Shown: positions 27,349-37,168 of the stretch, in pieces
How positions within the stretch are numbered: the first letter of the stretch is position 1
Layout of the letters: every line of letters begins with the position of its first letter
NCBI RefSeq assembly: GCF_000148525.1
Contig: NZ_AEDU01000006.1
Span: 1 to 64,000, forward strand
Origin: Streptococcus mitis SK564
GTDB taxonomy: Bacteria > Bacillota > Bacilli > Lactobacillales > Streptococcaceae
Direction of reading: 5' to 3'
Length of the DNA stretch: 64,000 nt
Made by a program: the position numbers and the translations under genes
Notes under the pieces: model-generated
What the model was told of the DNA's origin: nothing
Seen by the model: only the letters and a program-made list of their open reading frames with translations
The model's database searches: none

Positions 27349-27909
27349 ATGTTGAAAAAATGGCAGTTAAAAGATGTTATCTTACTTGCTTTCTTATCTA
27401 TCTTTTTTGGTGGCGTTTTTGTGGGATCAGGCTATCTATTTGATATCCTCACTCTGATTTTAGCCCCTCTTGGCTTGCAGGCCTTTGCCAATGAAATCCT
27501 CTTTGGTCTCTGGTGTATGGCTGCGCCTATTGCTGCAATCTTTGTTCCAAGAGTCGGAAGTGCAACGATTGGAGAAGTGCTAGCTGCGCTTGCTGAAGTC
27601 CTTTATGGTAGCCAATTTGGTCTAGGTGCCCTTTTGTCTGGCTTGGTTCAAGGTTTGGGAAGTGAACTTGGTTTTATCGTAACCAAGAATCGCTATGAAA
27701 GTTGGCTCTCTCTAACTGCCAATAGTATTGGAATTACGCTTGTTAGCTTTGTCTATGAATACATTAAGTTAGGTTACTACGCCTTCTCCCTTCCTTTTGT
27801 CCTTTCCTTGCTTGTAGTACGTTTTATTTCCGTCTTTTTCTTCTGTACCATTTTGGTTCGTGCCATTGTCAAACTTTATCATCAGTTTGCAGCTGGGGGC
27901 AAGGCATAG
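27349..27909 (+). CDS. ykoE: ECF transporter S component YkoE (thiamine/HMP)
   Basis: The 186-residue membrane protein has about five or six helices. It is the substrate-specific subunit of an energy-coupling-factor importer for thiamine precursors. The pattern VFVGSGYLFDI-LILAPLG and the position under a TPP riboswitch, just before an ATPase with two ABC domains and an EcfT, match YkoE-YkoD-YkoC. The ykoD ATG follows the TAG stop directly. Confidence 0.85.
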   Translation: MLKKWQLKDVILLAFLSIFFGGVFVGSGYLFDILTLILAPLGLQAFANEILFGLWCMAAPIAAIFVPRVGSATIGEVLAALAEVLYGSQFGLGALLSGLVQGLGSELGFIVTKNRYESWLSLTANSIGITLVSFVYEYIKLGYYAFSLPFVLSLLVVRFISVFFFCTILVRAIVKLYHQFAAGGKA

Positions 27910-29295
27910 ATGGGGCTGGAACTACGAGCGATTCAGTCCCCAATCTTCTCTGAGCCGCTTGATTTTACTTTTCATGCGCAAGCCTTTACCTTGTTAGTTG
28001 GAAGCAGTGGTTCAGGAAAATCGAGTCTCTTTCAAATGATTGCCCAAGTCAGTTCTCTTCCCTATATCGGTCAAGTCCTGATAAATGGGAGCGAGGTCAG
28101 TCAGCTTTCTATCATCGAACGTGTCCAGACGGTTGGTATTCTCTTTCAAAATCCCAATCATCAATTTACCATGGAGAACTTGTTTGAGGAGCTGATTTTT
28201 ACCTTGGAAAATATCGGGCATCCCGTTCAGGAAATTGATTCTAAAATAGCAGAGGTTGTCCAGCAATGTCGCTGCAAGGCGATTTTGCACCGTCCCATCC
28301 ATCACTTATCAGGTGGAGAAAAGCAAAAGGCTGCCTTGGCAGTTCTCTTTGCTATGAATCCTAGGGTCTATCTCTTGGATGAGCCTTTTGCTTCCATTGA
28401 CCGCAAGAGTAGGATAGAGATCTTGGAGATTCTAAAAGAGTTAGCTTCTAATGGGAAGACAGTTATTTTGTGCGACCATGATTTAACGGACTATGAAGCC
28501 TATATCGACCATATGGTGGATCTAAGAGATGGACAACTAAGGGAAGTGTTTCAAATCCCTGCCTCTGATATGATCCAGGTTGCTTCAAAGGAAGTTGCTT
28601 CTAGCCCAGAACTATTCCATATGGACCGTGTGACTTGTGAGCTGGATCATCGTCCCCTCTTTTCAATTGCGGATTTTACAGTTTACCAAGGAATTTCCTG
28701 TATCTTGGGTGACAATGGTGTCGGGAAATCAACCCTCTTTCGCTCCATTCTTCAATTTCAAAAGTATAAGGGGCGCATTACTTGGAAGGGTTCGGTTCTA
28801 AAAAAGAAAAAGAGTTTGTATCATGACCTGACGGGTGTTGTTCAGGAAGCTGAGAAGCAGTTTATCCGAGTCAGTCTGCGAGAAGAACTTCAATTAGATG
28901 GACCTGATTCTGAAAGAAATCAGCGTATTCTCCAAGCTTTACGGTATTTTGATCTGGAGCAGGCGCTCGATAAGAGTCCCTATCAATTAAGTGGTGGCCA
29001 GCAAAAGATTCTTCAGCTTTTGACCATCTTGACCAGCAAGGCTTCTGTAATCTTGCTAGACGAACCTTTTGCGGGTTTGGATGATAGAGCTTGCCATTAT
29101 TTTTGTCAGTGGATCGTGGAGGAGAGAAATCAAGGAAGAAGTTTTTTGATGATTACACATCGTTTAGATCCCTTAATCACTGTGGTTGATTATTGGATTG
29201 AGATGACTAGTCAGGGTCTCAGTCATGTGAAAGAAGTGACAATTACCAAACCACTCACATCTCAGAGTAGCAATACTCAAGGGGAGGTGAGATAG
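27910..29295 (+). CDS. ykoD: ECF transporter ATPase with two fused ABC domains, YkoD
   Basis: The 461-residue protein carries two ATP-binding domains in tandem. The first has GSSGSGKSSLFQ, LSGGEKQKAALA and RVYLLDEPFAS. The second has GDNGVGKSTLFR, LSGGQQKILQLL and VILLDEPFAGLD. It replaces the usual EcfA/EcfA' heterodimer. ykoC begins 1 bp after its stop. Part of the riboswitch-controlled thiamine operon. Confidence 0.9.
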   Translation: MGLELRAIQSPIFSEPLDFTFHAQAFTLLVGSSGSGKSSLFQMIAQVSSLPYIGQVLINGSEVSQLSIIERVQTVGILFQNPNHQFTMENLFEELIFTLENIGHPVQEIDSKIAEVVQQCRCKAILHRPIHHLSGGEKQKAALAVLFAMNPRVYLLDEPFASIDRKSRIEILEILKELASNGKTVILCDHDLTDYEAYIDHMVDLRDGQLREVFQIPASDMIQVASKEVASSPELFHMDRVTCELDHRPLFSIADFTVYQGISCILGDNGVGKSTLFRSILQFQKYKGRITWKGSVLKKKKSLYHDLTGVVQEAEKQFIRVSLREELQLDGPDSERNQRILQALRYFDLEQALDKSPYQLSGGQQKILQLLTILTSKASVILLDEPFAGLDDRACHYFCQWIVEERNQGRSFLMITHRLDPLITVVDYWIEMTSQGLSHVKEVTITKPLTSQSSNTQGEVR

Positions 29296-29296
29296 T

Positions 29297-29947
29297 ATGG
29301 TCAAAGTAGCAACTCAGACACCTATTATCAGTCTCTTCTTGCTGATTTTATCCTTGGAGACATCTTTCATTCCTTCGATTGCTTTGAATCTTTCGGTAGT
29401 CGCATTTTGCATTCTCTTTATGCTCTATTACCGTCGATTTAAAATGTTAGCTTGGATGATTCTGCTCGCCATTTTGCCATCTTTGGCCAACTACTGGGCA
29501 GTTCAGTTGCATGGGGATGCTTCGCAGGCAGTGATGCTTGGAACGAGGGCCTTTGTAACCGTTTGTATCGGTCTTGTCTTTGTTTCCTCTATTTCCCTAA
29601 AAGAGCTTCTCTTGTACTTGGCTCAAAAGGGACTATCACGTTCTTGGGCCTATGCCTTGATTGTGGTATTCAATTCCTTCCCCCTTATTCAGCAAGAAAT
29701 CAAGTCTCTCAAGGAAGCTTGCTTATTACGCGGTCAAGAACTACATTTTTGGTCGCCCTTGATTTATAGCAAGGTTCTGATGACAGTCTTTAGGTGGCGC
29801 CATCTTTACCTGAGAGCTCTATCAGCGCATGGATATGACGAACATGCACAGGTGGAGAATCACTATCGGACTTTTTATATTCCTCAAAGGACAATATTCA
29901 TCTACCTGCTGTTCTTTTTATTGCTTCAAACCAGTCTATTTTTATAA
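29297..29947 (+). CDS. ykoC: ECF transporter T component YkoC
   Basis: The 216-residue EcfT/CbiQ-like membrane subunit has about five transmembrane segments. It holds the coupling motif ALIVVFNSFPLIQQEIKSLKEA and a second ARG-like motif (ACLLRGQEL) on the cytoplasmic helices that contact the ATPases. A tenA gene follows 10 bp later. Confidence 0.85.
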   Translation: MVKVATQTPIISLFLLILSLETSFIPSIALNLSVVAFCILFMLYYRRFKMLAWMILLAILPSLANYWAVQLHGDASQAVMLGTRAFVTVCIGLVFVSSISLKELLLYLAQKGLSRSWAYALIVVFNSFPLIQQEIKSLKEACLLRGQELHFWSPLIYSKVLMTVFRWRHLYLRALSAHGYDEHAQVENHYRTFYIPQRTIFIYLLFFLLLQTSLFL

Positions 29948-29957
29948 AGGAGTTATT

Positions 29958-30650
29958 ATGGAATTTACAGATATTGCGATGGAATTATCCAAGGAAGCTT
30001 GGCAGGCTTCCTTTCATCACCCCTTTGTTTTACAGTTACAAGAGGGAAATTTAGACCCGTCCATCTTTCGCTATTACTTGATTCAGGATGCCTACTATTT
30101 GAAGGCCTTCTCAGAAGCCTATCACCTCTTGGCTGATAAGACTTCAAACCAAGAGATGAAAAGACTATTGAAACAAAATGCTCAGAGTTTAGTGGAGGGT
30201 GAGTTATTTATCCGCCAACAATTTTTCAAGGAATTGGAAATCAGCGACCAGGAAATGGAGCAACATCCAATCGCTCCAACTTGTTATCATTATATCTCTC
30301 ACATTTATCGGCAATTTGCAGAGCCAAACTTGGGTATTGCCTTTGCGAGCTTGCTGCCTTGTCCTTGGCTATATCATGATATAGGCAAATCACTTAATCT
30401 TAAACCATCACCAAATCCTCTCTACCAACAATGGATTGAAACTTATATTACGGATGAACTCGAACAGCAAATAAAAGAAGAGTCTGAGCTAGTCAATCAA
30501 CTTTATCGCGAAAGTGATGATACAGACAAGAAAAAAATGTTAGATGCCTTCCACATCAGTGTTCACATGGAAGCCAAGTTTTGGCAAATGGCCTACCAAC
30601 ACCAGACATGGAAGAGTGATTTACAGTCTTTAGAAACAGGAGAATTATAA
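29958..30650 (+). CDS. tenA: TenA thiaminase II, Cys-type
   Basis: The 230-residue TenA family enzyme retains the Cys in the FASLLPCPWLYHDIG motif and the C-terminal Glu (HMEAKFWQMAY). It fits the TenA_C class, which hydrolyses aminopyrimidine to hydroxymethylpyrimidine or cleaves thiamine. ATG 29958 with aaaggag is the start; the frame from 29829 overlaps ykoC. It is inside the ykoEDC-thiWME operon and is a different subtype from the copy at 24630. Confidence 0.92.
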   Translation: MEFTDIAMELSKEAWQASFHHPFVLQLQEGNLDPSIFRYYLIQDAYYLKAFSEAYHLLADKTSNQEMKRLLKQNAQSLVEGELFIRQQFFKELEISDQEMEQHPIAPTCYHYISHIYRQFAEPNLGIAFASLLPCPWLYHDIGKSLNLKPSPNPLYQQWIETYITDELEQQIKEESELVNQLYRESDDTDKKKMLDAFHISVHMEAKFWQMAYQHQTWKSDLQSLETGEL

Positions 30651-30652
30651 AC

Positions 30653-31177
30653 ATGAGAAAGCACCAATTACAAGTTCACAAATTAACCATTTTATCCATG
30701 ATGATTGCCCTTGATGTAGTCCTTACGCCTATCTTTCGGATTGAGGGAATGGCACCGATGTCCAGTGTAGTCAATATTCTAGCAGGAATCATGATGGGAC
30801 CTGTTTATGCCTTGGCTATGGCTACAGTGACAGCCTTTATCCGTATGACGACTCAAGGGATTCCGCCTTTAGCTCTCACAGGAGCGACTTTTGGAGCCCT
30901 TCTAGCAGGTCTCTTTTATAAGTACGGTCGAAAATTCCATTATTCTGCTCTAGGAGAGATTTTGGGAACAGGTATTATCGGTTCTATTGTTTCCTATCCT
31001 GTTATGGTACTCTTTACAGGATCGGCTGCTAAGCTTAGCTGGTTTATCTACACTCCTCGATTTTTCGGAGCAACTTTGATTGGTACAGCAATTTCCTTTA
31101 TTGCCTTTCGATTTTTAATCAAGCAGGAATTCTTTAAAAAAGTGCAGGGATATTTCTTTGCTGAAAGGATAGACTGA
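30653..31177 (+). CDS. thiW: Thiazole-transport protein ThiW
   Basis: The 174-residue membrane protein has about five hydrophobic helices and is of the ThiW family, the ECF S component for hydroxyethylthiazole. It carries the motif [23 protein letters not shown]. It sits next to thiM, which would phosphorylate its substrate. It overlaps the thiM start by one base (TGATG). Confidence 0.88.
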   Translation: MRKHQLQVHKLTILSMMIALDVVLTPIFRIEGMAPMSSVVNILAGIMMGPVYALAMATVTAFIRMTTQGIPPLALTGATFGALLAGLFYKYGRKFHYSALGEILGTGIIGSIVSYPVMVLFTGSAAKLSWFIYTPRFFGATLIGTAISFIAFRFLIKQEFFKKVQGYFFAERID

Positions 31178-31980
31178 TGCTGGAATTATCAAATCCTTTT
31201 CCTCTGGAAACGACTTCCCTCATTCACTGCATTACCAATGAGATTTCTTGTGAGATGTTGGCAAATGGGATTTTGGCTTTGGGATGCAAACCTGTCATGG
31301 CAGATGATCCCCGTGAGGTTCTTGATTTTACTAAGCAAAGCCAGGCACTCTTCATCAATTTGGGGCATTTATCAGCTGAGAAGGAAAAAGCAATTCGTAT
31401 GGCAGCTTCTTATGCAGCTCAAGTTTCTCTTCCAATGGTAGTCGATGCGGTTGGCGTAACAGCTTCATCCATTCGTAAGAGCTTAGTCAGAGACCTTTTA
31501 GACTATAGACCTACGGTCCTTAAAGGAAATATGTCAGAAATTCGAAGTCTTGTTGGCTTAAAGCACCATGGCGTTGGGGTCGATGCAAGTGCTAAAGACC
31601 AAGAAACTGAGGATTTACTTCAAGTCTTGAAAGACTGGTGTCAGACCTATCCAGGTATGTCATTCTTAGTCACTGGCCCCAAGGACCTCATCGTTTCAGA
31701 GAATCAGGTTGCTGTACTGGGAAATGGATGTGCAGAATTAGACTGGATAACAGGGACAGGAGACTTGGTTGGAGCTTTAACAGCTGTTTTTCTCAGCCAA
31801 GGAAAGACTGGATTTGAAGCTTCCTGCTTAGCGGTCTCTTATCTCAATATCTCTGCTGAGAGAATAGTTGTTCAAGGAATGGGATTGGAAGATTTTCGTT
31901 ACCAAGTACTCAATCAGCTTTCGCTCCTCAAAAGAGATGAAAACTGGCTAGATGCTATCAAAGGAGATGTTTATGAATAG
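31177..31980 (+). CDS. thiM: Hydroxyethylthiazole kinase, copy 2
   Basis: The 267-residue ThiM has [33 protein letters not shown] and the [13 protein letters not shown] glycine loop. It differs strongly from copy 1 and has base use like the surrounding core genes. It is coupled to thiW before and thiE after. Confidence 0.9.
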   Translation: MLELSNPFPLETTSLIHCITNEISCEMLANGILALGCKPVMADDPREVLDFTKQSQALFINLGHLSAEKEKAIRMAASYAAQVSLPMVVDAVGVTASSIRKSLVRDLLDYRPTVLKGNMSEIRSLVGLKHHGVGVDASAKDQETEDLLQVLKDWCQTYPGMSFLVTGPKDLIVSENQVAVLGNGCAELDWITGTGDLVGALTAVFLSQGKTGFEASCLAVSYLNISAERIVVQGMGLEDFRYQVLNQLSLLKRDENWLDAIKGDVYE

Positions 31981-32605
31981 AGAGGCGCTTAGACTGTATC
32001 TGGTAACCAATCGCTACCAAGATTCCTTGGAAAGCTTTCTTGAAAAGATTGAGAGGGCTTGCCGTTCAGGGGTTACCATAGTCCAATTACGAGAAAAAAA
32101 TCTCACAACCAATCAATATTATCAACTGGCAAAAGAAGTCAAGGAAATAACAGATGCCTATCAGGTACCCTTGATAATCGATGATCGGTTGGATGTTTGT
32201 CTTGCGGTTGATGCAGCAGGTCTGCATATCGGAGATGATGAATTACCAGTTTCGGTAGCTCGCAAAGTCTTGGGTCCTGAAAAAATCCTCGGTGTCACCG
32301 CTAAAACGGTTAAAAGAGCTCTGGAAGCGGAGAAATCAGGTGCAGATTACTTGGGGACAGGAGCCATTTTCCCGACTACGACCAAGGAAAATGCGCCTAT
32401 TACCCTGATTTCAACCTTGAAAACAATTTGCCAAAGAGTCGCTATTCCAGTAGTTGCTATTGGCGGCTTGACATCAGAGAATATTGACCAACTTGCCGCA
32501 ACTGGCATAGCTGGAGTAGCTGTCGTACGTGATTTGATGCAGGCAGAAGATATAGAAACAAAAACGCAAGCCTTTTTAACAAAGTTGCATGACATTATTT
32601 CCTAA
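31973..32605 (+). CDS. thiE: Thiamine-phosphate synthase, copy 2
   Basis: The 210-residue ThiE has [42 protein letters not shown], the loop [14 protein letters not shown] and AIGGLT. ATG 31973 (ribosome site aaggag) overlaps the end of thiM by 8 bp. It is the last gene of the operon. A BOX element and a terminator follow. Confidence 0.93.
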   Translation: MNREALRLYLVTNRYQDSLESFLEKIERACRSGVTIVQLREKNLTTNQYYQLAKEVKEITDAYQVPLIIDDRLDVCLAVDAAGLHIGDDELPVSVARKVLGPEKILGVTAKTVKRALEAEKSGADYLGTGAIFPTTTKENAPITLISTLKTICQRVAIPVVAIGGLTSENIDQLAATGIAGVAVVRDLMQAEDIETKTQAFLTKLHDIIS

Positions 32606-32608
32606 CTA

Positions 32609-32724
32609 ATACTCGATGAAAATCAAAGAGCAAACTAGGAAGCTAGCCGCAGGTTGCTCAAAGCCCTGCCTTGAGGTTTTAGATAAGACTGACGACGTAG
32701 TTTGAAGAGATTTTCGAAGAGCAT
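32609..32724 (+). repeat. BOX element after thiE
   Basis: BOX with ends ATACTCGATGAAAATC and GATTTTCGAAGAGCAT, with boxC intact and a diverged boxB/boxA part. It lies between the stop of thiE copy 2 and the terminator shared with thiD. Confidence 0.85.
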
Positions 32725-32767
32725 AAAAACTCTCTAATTCCCTTAAAGTGGGAACTAGAGAGTTTTT
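32725..32767. terminator. Bidirectional terminator thiE/thiD
   Basis: Stem aaaaactctct/agagagttttt with inner pairing (ttccc/gggaa), serving the convergent genes. Confidence 0.88.
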
Positions 32768-32769
32768 TC

Positions 32770-33561
32770 TTAATCTTTAAAAGTTGTATGGTTGACTGGG
32801 CCAGAACCATGACCGAGTTGAGGGGCATCTTGGATGGCTTTCGTGATAAAGGCCTTGGCTTTATCGACTGCTTGATAGAGGGTTTTCCCCTTGGCTAGTT
32901 CAGCCGTAATCACTGCAGCAAAGGTACATCCAGTACCATGTGTATGACAGGTTTGAATTCGTGGACTTTCCCAGACAAATTGGTCATCCTTGGTAAAGAG
33001 GAAATCCTTGGCACCGCCTTCGAGATGCCCGCCTTTGATAACAACGGACTGAGGACCAAATTCTTTTAAAATCAGGCGACCAGCACGCTGCATGTCTTCA
33101 GGATCATGGATTGAAAAACCAACAATTTCTTCTGCCTCAGGAAGATTCGGTGTAATAATACTTGCAAGAGGAAGTAAGTTTGTTTTTAGGTAAGTTCTGG
33201 CACTGGTATCAATCAGGGTGTCTCCGCTCGTAGCGACCATAACAGGGTCAAGGACGTATGGACATTCAAGGTTCTTTAAGTAGGGTTGGATAATTTCCAT
33301 GATTTCGGTAGTTGCCAACATCCCAGTTTTTACAGCCTGAGGCTTGATATCCGAAAAGACACTGTCCAATTGGGCTTTCAACATTTGAGGAGAAACGTGC
33401 TCGATCAATTGAACGCCTTTGGTATTTTGAGCGACAAGACTGGTCACAACGGCCATTCCATAGACATCTCTCGCTTGGAACGACTTTAAATCAGCCATAA
33501 TGCCAGCACCACCACTAGGGTCAGTCCCTGCAATGGTCAAAGCAACGGGTAAATAAGTCAT
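32770..33561 (-). CDS. thiD: Hydroxymethylpyrimidine/phosphomethylpyrimidine kinase
   Basis: The 263-residue ribokinase-like enzyme phosphorylates HMP twice to HMP-PP. The motifs TIAGTDPSGGAGIMADLKSF, YVLDPVMVATSG and the catalytic HTHGTGCTFAAVITA (catalytic Asp replaced by the usual Cys in the GTGC loop) are present. It is transcribed leftward, alone, behind its own TPP riboswitch. Confidence 0.95.
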   Translation of the reverse strand: MTYLPVALTIAGTDPSGGAGIMADLKSFQARDVYGMAVVTSLVAQNTKGVQLIEHVSPQMLKAQLDSVFSDIKPQAVKTGMLATTEIMEIIQPYLKNLECPYVLDPVMVATSGDTLIDTSARTYLKTNLLPLASIITPNLPEAEEIVGFSIHDPEDMQRAGRLILKEFGPQSVVIKGGHLEGGAKDFLFTKDDQFVWESPRIQTCHTHGTGCTFAAVITAELAKGKTLYQAVDKAKAFITKAIQDAPQLGHGSGPVNHTTFKD

Positions 33562-33656
33562 CTAAAACCTCCCAACCAACTGAAGTTTGTATTCTTAAGA
33601 ACAAGCTGGCCTGTTTTAGAAAGGTAATAGAAGACTGCTAGTCCCCATTATCATTT

Positions 33657-33738
33657 CCACTTCCATCAGCTAGCATTACCTAGATTGAGTCAAAGGGTCT
33701 AACAGTCGTTAATCTCAGCTTTACGCACCCCTAGTGGT
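33657..33738 (-). ncRNA. TPP riboswitch 3 (thiD)
   Basis: On the minus strand: P1 stem ccact/agtgg, aggggtgc, gctgagattaacgact, agaccctttga and gtaatgctagctgatggaag. TATACT (33761-33756, minus) is a likely -10. I found no clear T-run terminator before the thiD ribosome site, so control may be translational. Confidence 0.92.
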
Positions 33739-33855
33739 TGTTTTCTTTTTTCTTTAGTATAGCATATTTTTATAGTTTATATAGTAAGATTTGATTGAAA
33801 ATCCTTTATCATAGGGTTAAAATTCTATTTTTCAAAGAAAAAATTAATTTTATAG

Positions 33856-33907
33856 TTGACAAATGTAGATTTTAAGAGTATACTGATGATTGTAATTGAC
33901 AAATGTA
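33856..33907 (+). promoter_or_regulatory. cop promoter with two CopY operator boxes
   Basis: TTGACA (33856-33861), a 17-bp spacer and TATACT (33879-33884). Two copies of gacaaatgta (33858-33867 and 33898-33907) match the CopY cop-box core KACANNTGTA. One overlaps the -35 and the second lies just before the copY ribosome site. Confidence 0.9.
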
Positions 33908-33925
33908 GATTTTGGAGGTGTGATG

Positions 33926-34321
33926 ATGCAGATTTCAGATGCAGAATGGCAGGTCATGAAGATTATTTGGATGCAGGGCGAACAGACCAGTACGGATTTG
34001 ATCAGGGTTCTGGCGGAGCGGTTCGATTGGTCCAAGTCGACCATTCAAACTCTTTTGGCTCGTTTGGTTGAGAAAGAGTGTTTGACTCGGAAAAAAGAAG
34101 GCAAGTCCTTTGTCTATTCAGCCCTTTTAACTTTGGACCAAAGTAGGGATTTACTTGTCCAAGATATTAAGGACAAGGTTTGTTCCCGTAGGATTAAGAA
34201 CTTGTTGGCTGATTTGATTACTGAATGTGATTTTACTCAGGCTGACTTGGAAGACTTGGAAGCTGTGATTTCTGAGAAGAAATCAAGCGCTGTAACAAAA
34301 GTAAAATGTAATTGTATGTAA
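33926..34321 (+). CDS. copY: Copper-responsive repressor CopY
   Basis: The 131-residue winged-helix BlaI/CopY repressor is released from DNA by Cu(I). The DNA-binding helix region DWSKSTIQTLLARLVEKECL lies at about 35-54 and the C-terminal metal site ends KCNCM. I chose ATG 33926, with ggagg at 33914-33918. ATG 33923 and the upstream TTG are less well spaced. Only one CxC pair is at the C-terminus; a further Cys lies upstream at DKVCSRR. Confidence 0.95.
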   Translation: MQISDAEWQVMKIIWMQGEQTSTDLIRVLAERFDWSKSTIQTLLARLVEKECLTRKKEGKSFVYSALLTLDQSRDLLVQDIKDKVCSRRIKNLLADLITECDFTQADLEDLEAVISEKKSSAVTKVKCNCM

Positions 34322-34331
34322 AGGAGACGTC

Positions 34332-34703
34332 ATGTTAAATAGTATTGTAACCATTATTTGTATTGCCCTTATCGCGTTTATCTTGTTCTGGTTTTTCAAA
34401 AAGCCTGAAAAATCTGGACAAAAGGCCCAGCAAAAAAAGGGCTACCAAGAGATTCGAGTGGAGGTCATGGGGGGCTATACGCCTGAGTTGATTATCCTCA
34501 AGAAATCAGTGCCAGCCCGCATTGTCTTTGACCGCAAGGATCCTTCACCATGTCTGGATCAAATTGTTTTTCCAGATTTTGGTGTACATGCGGACCTGCC
34601 TATGGGGGAAGAGTATATAGTGGAAATCACGCCTGAGCAGGCTGGAGAGTATGGTTTCTCTTGTGGCATGAATATGATGCACGGTAAGATGATTGTAGAA
34701 TAG
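34332..34703 (+). CDS. cupA: Membrane-anchored copper chaperone CupA
   Basis: The 123-residue protein has an N-terminal transmembrane helix (about 4-22) and a cupredoxin-like domain. The Cu(I) site includes SCGMNMMHG near residue 109 and an upstream Cys (SPCLDQIV). It passes copper to the exporter CopA. It lies 10 bp after copY and 9 bp before copA. Its domain is similar to the N-terminal domain of CopA next door. Confidence 0.93.
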   Translation: MLNSIVTIICIALIAFILFWFFKKPEKSGQKAQQKKGYQEIRVEVMGGYTPELIILKKSVPARIVFDRKDPSPCLDQIVFPDFGVHADLPMGEEYIVEITPEQAGEYGFSCGMNMMHGKMIVE

Positions 34704-34712
34704 GAGAATGAT

Positions 34713-36956
34713 ATGACTGAAATTGTAAAAGCAAGTCTTGAAAATGGTGTTCAAAAAATCCGTATCACGGCAGACAAAGGCTACCATCCAGCCCACATTC
34801 AACTGCAAAAAGGAGTTCCTGCTGAGATCACCTTTCACCGTGTGACACCTTCAAACTGTTACAAGGAAATTCTGTTTGAAGAAGAAGGCATCTTAGAACA
34901 AATCGGCGTAGACGAAGAGAAAACAATTCGTTTTACACCTCAAGAATTAGGCCAACATGAATTTTCATGTGGTATGAAGATGCAAAAGGGGAGTTATACC
35001 GTAGTTGAGAAGACTCGAAAATCTCTATCCCTTTTACAGCGTTTTTGGATTACTAGTATCTTTACTGTGCCTCTTGTGATTCTCATGATTGGGATGTCGA
35101 CAGGAGGAATTAGTCACCAAGTCATGCGTTGGGGCACCTTTTTAGCCACAACACCGATTATGCTAGTAGCAGGTGGTCCTTATATCCAAAGTGCTTGGGC
35201 TAGTTTTAAAAAGCACAATGCCAACATGGATACCTTGGTTGCTCTGGGAACCCTAGTGGCCTATTTCTATAGCTTAGTTGCCCTCTTCGCTGGTCTCCCC
35301 GTTTACTTTGAAAGTGCTGCATTTATCTTCTTCTTCGTTCTTATGGGAGCCGTTTTTGAGGAGAAAATGCGGAAAAATACTTCCCAAGCTGTGGAGAAAT
35401 TGCTGGACTTGCAGGCTAAAACAGCAGAAGTCTTGCGTGAGGATAGCTATGTCCAAGTTCCTTTGGACCAAGTCAAGGTAGGAGACCTGATTCGAGTGCG
35501 TCCCGGTGAAAAGATTGCTGTTGATGGTGTCGTAGTAGAAGGTATCTCTAGTATTGATGAGTCTATGGTGACAGGTGAGAGTCTGCCTGTGGACAAGACA
35601 GTTGGAGATATTGTGATTGGTTCAACCATCAATAATAGTGGAACGCTTGTTTTTAGGGCAGAAAAAGTTGGTTCAGAGACAGTTTTGGCTCAGATTGTCG
35701 ATTTTGTGAAGAAAGCTCAGACCAGTCGTGCGCCGATTCAGGACTTGACGGATAAGATTTCAGGCATTTTTGTCCCAGCAGTTGTCATTTTAGGGATTGT
35801 GACCTTTTGGATTTGGTTCGTCTTGCTCAGGGATAGTGTAGTCGTGCTTGGAGCGAGTTTTGTCTCTTCTCTTCTCTATGCGGTGGCGGTTTTGATTATC
35901 GCCTGTCCTTGTGCCTTGGGGCTCGCAACACCGACAGCCCTTATGGTGGGGACAGGACGCAGTGCCAAGATGGGAGTTCTCCTCAAAAATGGAATTGTTC
36001 TACAGGAAATCCAGAAAGTTCAAACGATTGTATTTGATAAGACTGGGACTTTGACGGAAGGGAAGCCTGTGGTAACAGATATCATCGGCGACGAAGTAGA
36101 AGTGCTTGGATTGGCAGCTTCCTTGGAAGAAGCTTCTCAACACCCACTGGCTGAAGCCGTTGTGAAACGAGCGAGTGAAGCTGGACTTGAGTTTCAAACT
36201 GTTGAAAATTTTCAAGCCTTGCACGGAAAAGGTGTTTCAGGGCAAATAGCTGGAAAACAAGTTCTGCTTGGAAATGCTAAAATGCTGGATGGCATGAACA
36301 TTTCTAGCACTTATCAAGATAAACTAGAAGAACTAGAAAAAGAAGCTAAGACAGTTGTGTTCTTGGCTGTTGACAATGAAATCAAAGGCTTGCTTGCTCT
36401 GCAAGATATTCCTAAGGAAAATGCTAAGCTTGCCATCAGTCAGTTGAAAAAACGAGGTCTTAAAACAGTCATGCTGACAGGAGACAATGCAGGTGTGGCG
36501 CGTGCTATTGCAGATCAAATCGGAATCGAAGAAGTCATTGCAGGTGTCTTACCAGAAGAAAAAGCCAACGAAATCCATAAACTACAAGCGGCTGGCAAAG
36601 TAGCCTTTGTTGGTGATGGTATCAATGACGCTCCTGCCCTCAGTGTAGCGGATGTGGGAATTGCTATGGGAGCTGGAACAGATATTGCTATCGAGTCAGC
36701 AGATTTGGTGTTGACAACCAATAACCTCCTAGGCGTAGTTCGTGCCTTCGACATGAGTAAGAAAACTTTTAATCGTATTCTGCTCAATCTTTTCTGGGCC
36801 TTTATCTACAATGTCGTCGGAATTCCGATAGCAGCAGGAGTCTTTTCAGGTGTTGGACTGGCCCTTAACCCAGAACTGGCAGGTCTAGCCATGGCATTTA
36901 GTTCTGTATCTGTGCTGACCAGTTCCCTTCTCTTAAACTTTAGTAAAATAGATTAA
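34713..36956 (+). CDS. copA: Copper-exporting P1B-type ATPase
   Basis: The 747-residue Cu(I) efflux ATPase does not start with the usual CxxC heavy-metal domain. It has a cupredoxin-like domain (about 1-100) with [10 protein letters not shown], like CupA. The metal-transport motif is CPC at 398-400, the phosphorylation site DKTGT begins at Asp442, TGES is the actuator loop and [10 protein letters not shown] the hinge. Eight transmembrane helices are expected. Third gene of copY-cupA-copA, ending at a terminator. Confidence 0.96.
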   Translation: MTEIVKASLENGVQKIRITADKGYHPAHIQLQKGVPAEITFHRVTPSNCYKEILFEEEGILEQIGVDEEKTIRFTPQELGQHEFSCGMKMQKGSYTVVEKTRKSLSLLQRFWITSIFTVPLVILMIGMSTGGISHQVMRWGTFLATTPIMLVAGGPYIQSAWASFKKHNANMDTLVALGTLVAYFYSLVALFAGLPVYFESAAFIFFFVLMGAVFEEKMRKNTSQAVEKLLDLQAKTAEVLREDSYVQVPLDQVKVGDLIRVRPGEKIAVDGVVVEGISSIDESMVTGESLPVDKTVGDIVIGSTINNSGTLVFRAEKVGSETVLAQIVDFVKKAQTSRAPIQDLTDKISGIFVPAVVILGIVTFWIWFVLLRDSVVVLGASFVSSLLYAVAVLIIACPCALGLATPTALMVGTGRSAKMGVLLKNGIVLQEIQKVQTIVFDKTGTLTEGKPVVTDIIGDEVEVLGLAASLEEASQHPLAEAVVKRASEAGLEFQTVENFQALHGKGVSGQIAGKQVLLGNAKMLDGMNISSTYQDKLEELEKEAKTVVFLAVDNEIKGLLALQDIPKENAKLAISQLKKRGLKTVMLTGDNAGVARAIADQIGIEEVIAGVLPEEKANEIHKLQAAGKVAFVGDGINDAPALSVADVGIAMGAGTDIAIESADLVLTTNNLLGVVRAFDMSKKTFNRILLNLFWAFIYNVVGIPIAAGVFSGVGLALNPELAGLAMAFSSVSVLTSSLLLNFSKID

Positions 36957-36978
36957 AAGCGGGCTTGCTCGCTTTTTA
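36955..36978 (+). terminator. Terminator of the cop operon
   Basis: Stem aaaagcg/cgctttt with loop ggcttgct, followed by T residues. Confidence 0.8.
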
Positions 36979-37097
36979 TTATAAAACAGAAATTAAAAAA
37001 CATTTCCAAACTGTACTGTAATAGAGAATAAAAACTTCTGAGCAGATTCTTAGTAAAGTCAAAATAAATGTGATAAATTAGTAGTGTAAAAATTTAC

Positions 37098-37110
37098 TGA
37101 AACGTTTTCA
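37098..37110 (+). promoter_or_regulatory. cre-like site before spxB
   Basis: TGAAACGTTTTCA is a cre-like sequence one base short of the ideal palindrome. It lies 58 bp before the spxB start. Catabolite control of spxB is known in pneumococcus; this site is a candidate. Confidence 0.5.
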
Positions 37111-37168
37111 AAAACTATATGAAACCTTTTTTAGTAGATTTAAAAATATTTGAAGGAGAGTTATCATT

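Noticed and set aside
33561..33656. Rho-independent terminator in thiD leader
   Set aside because: No stem followed by a T-run could be found; control may be translational instead.
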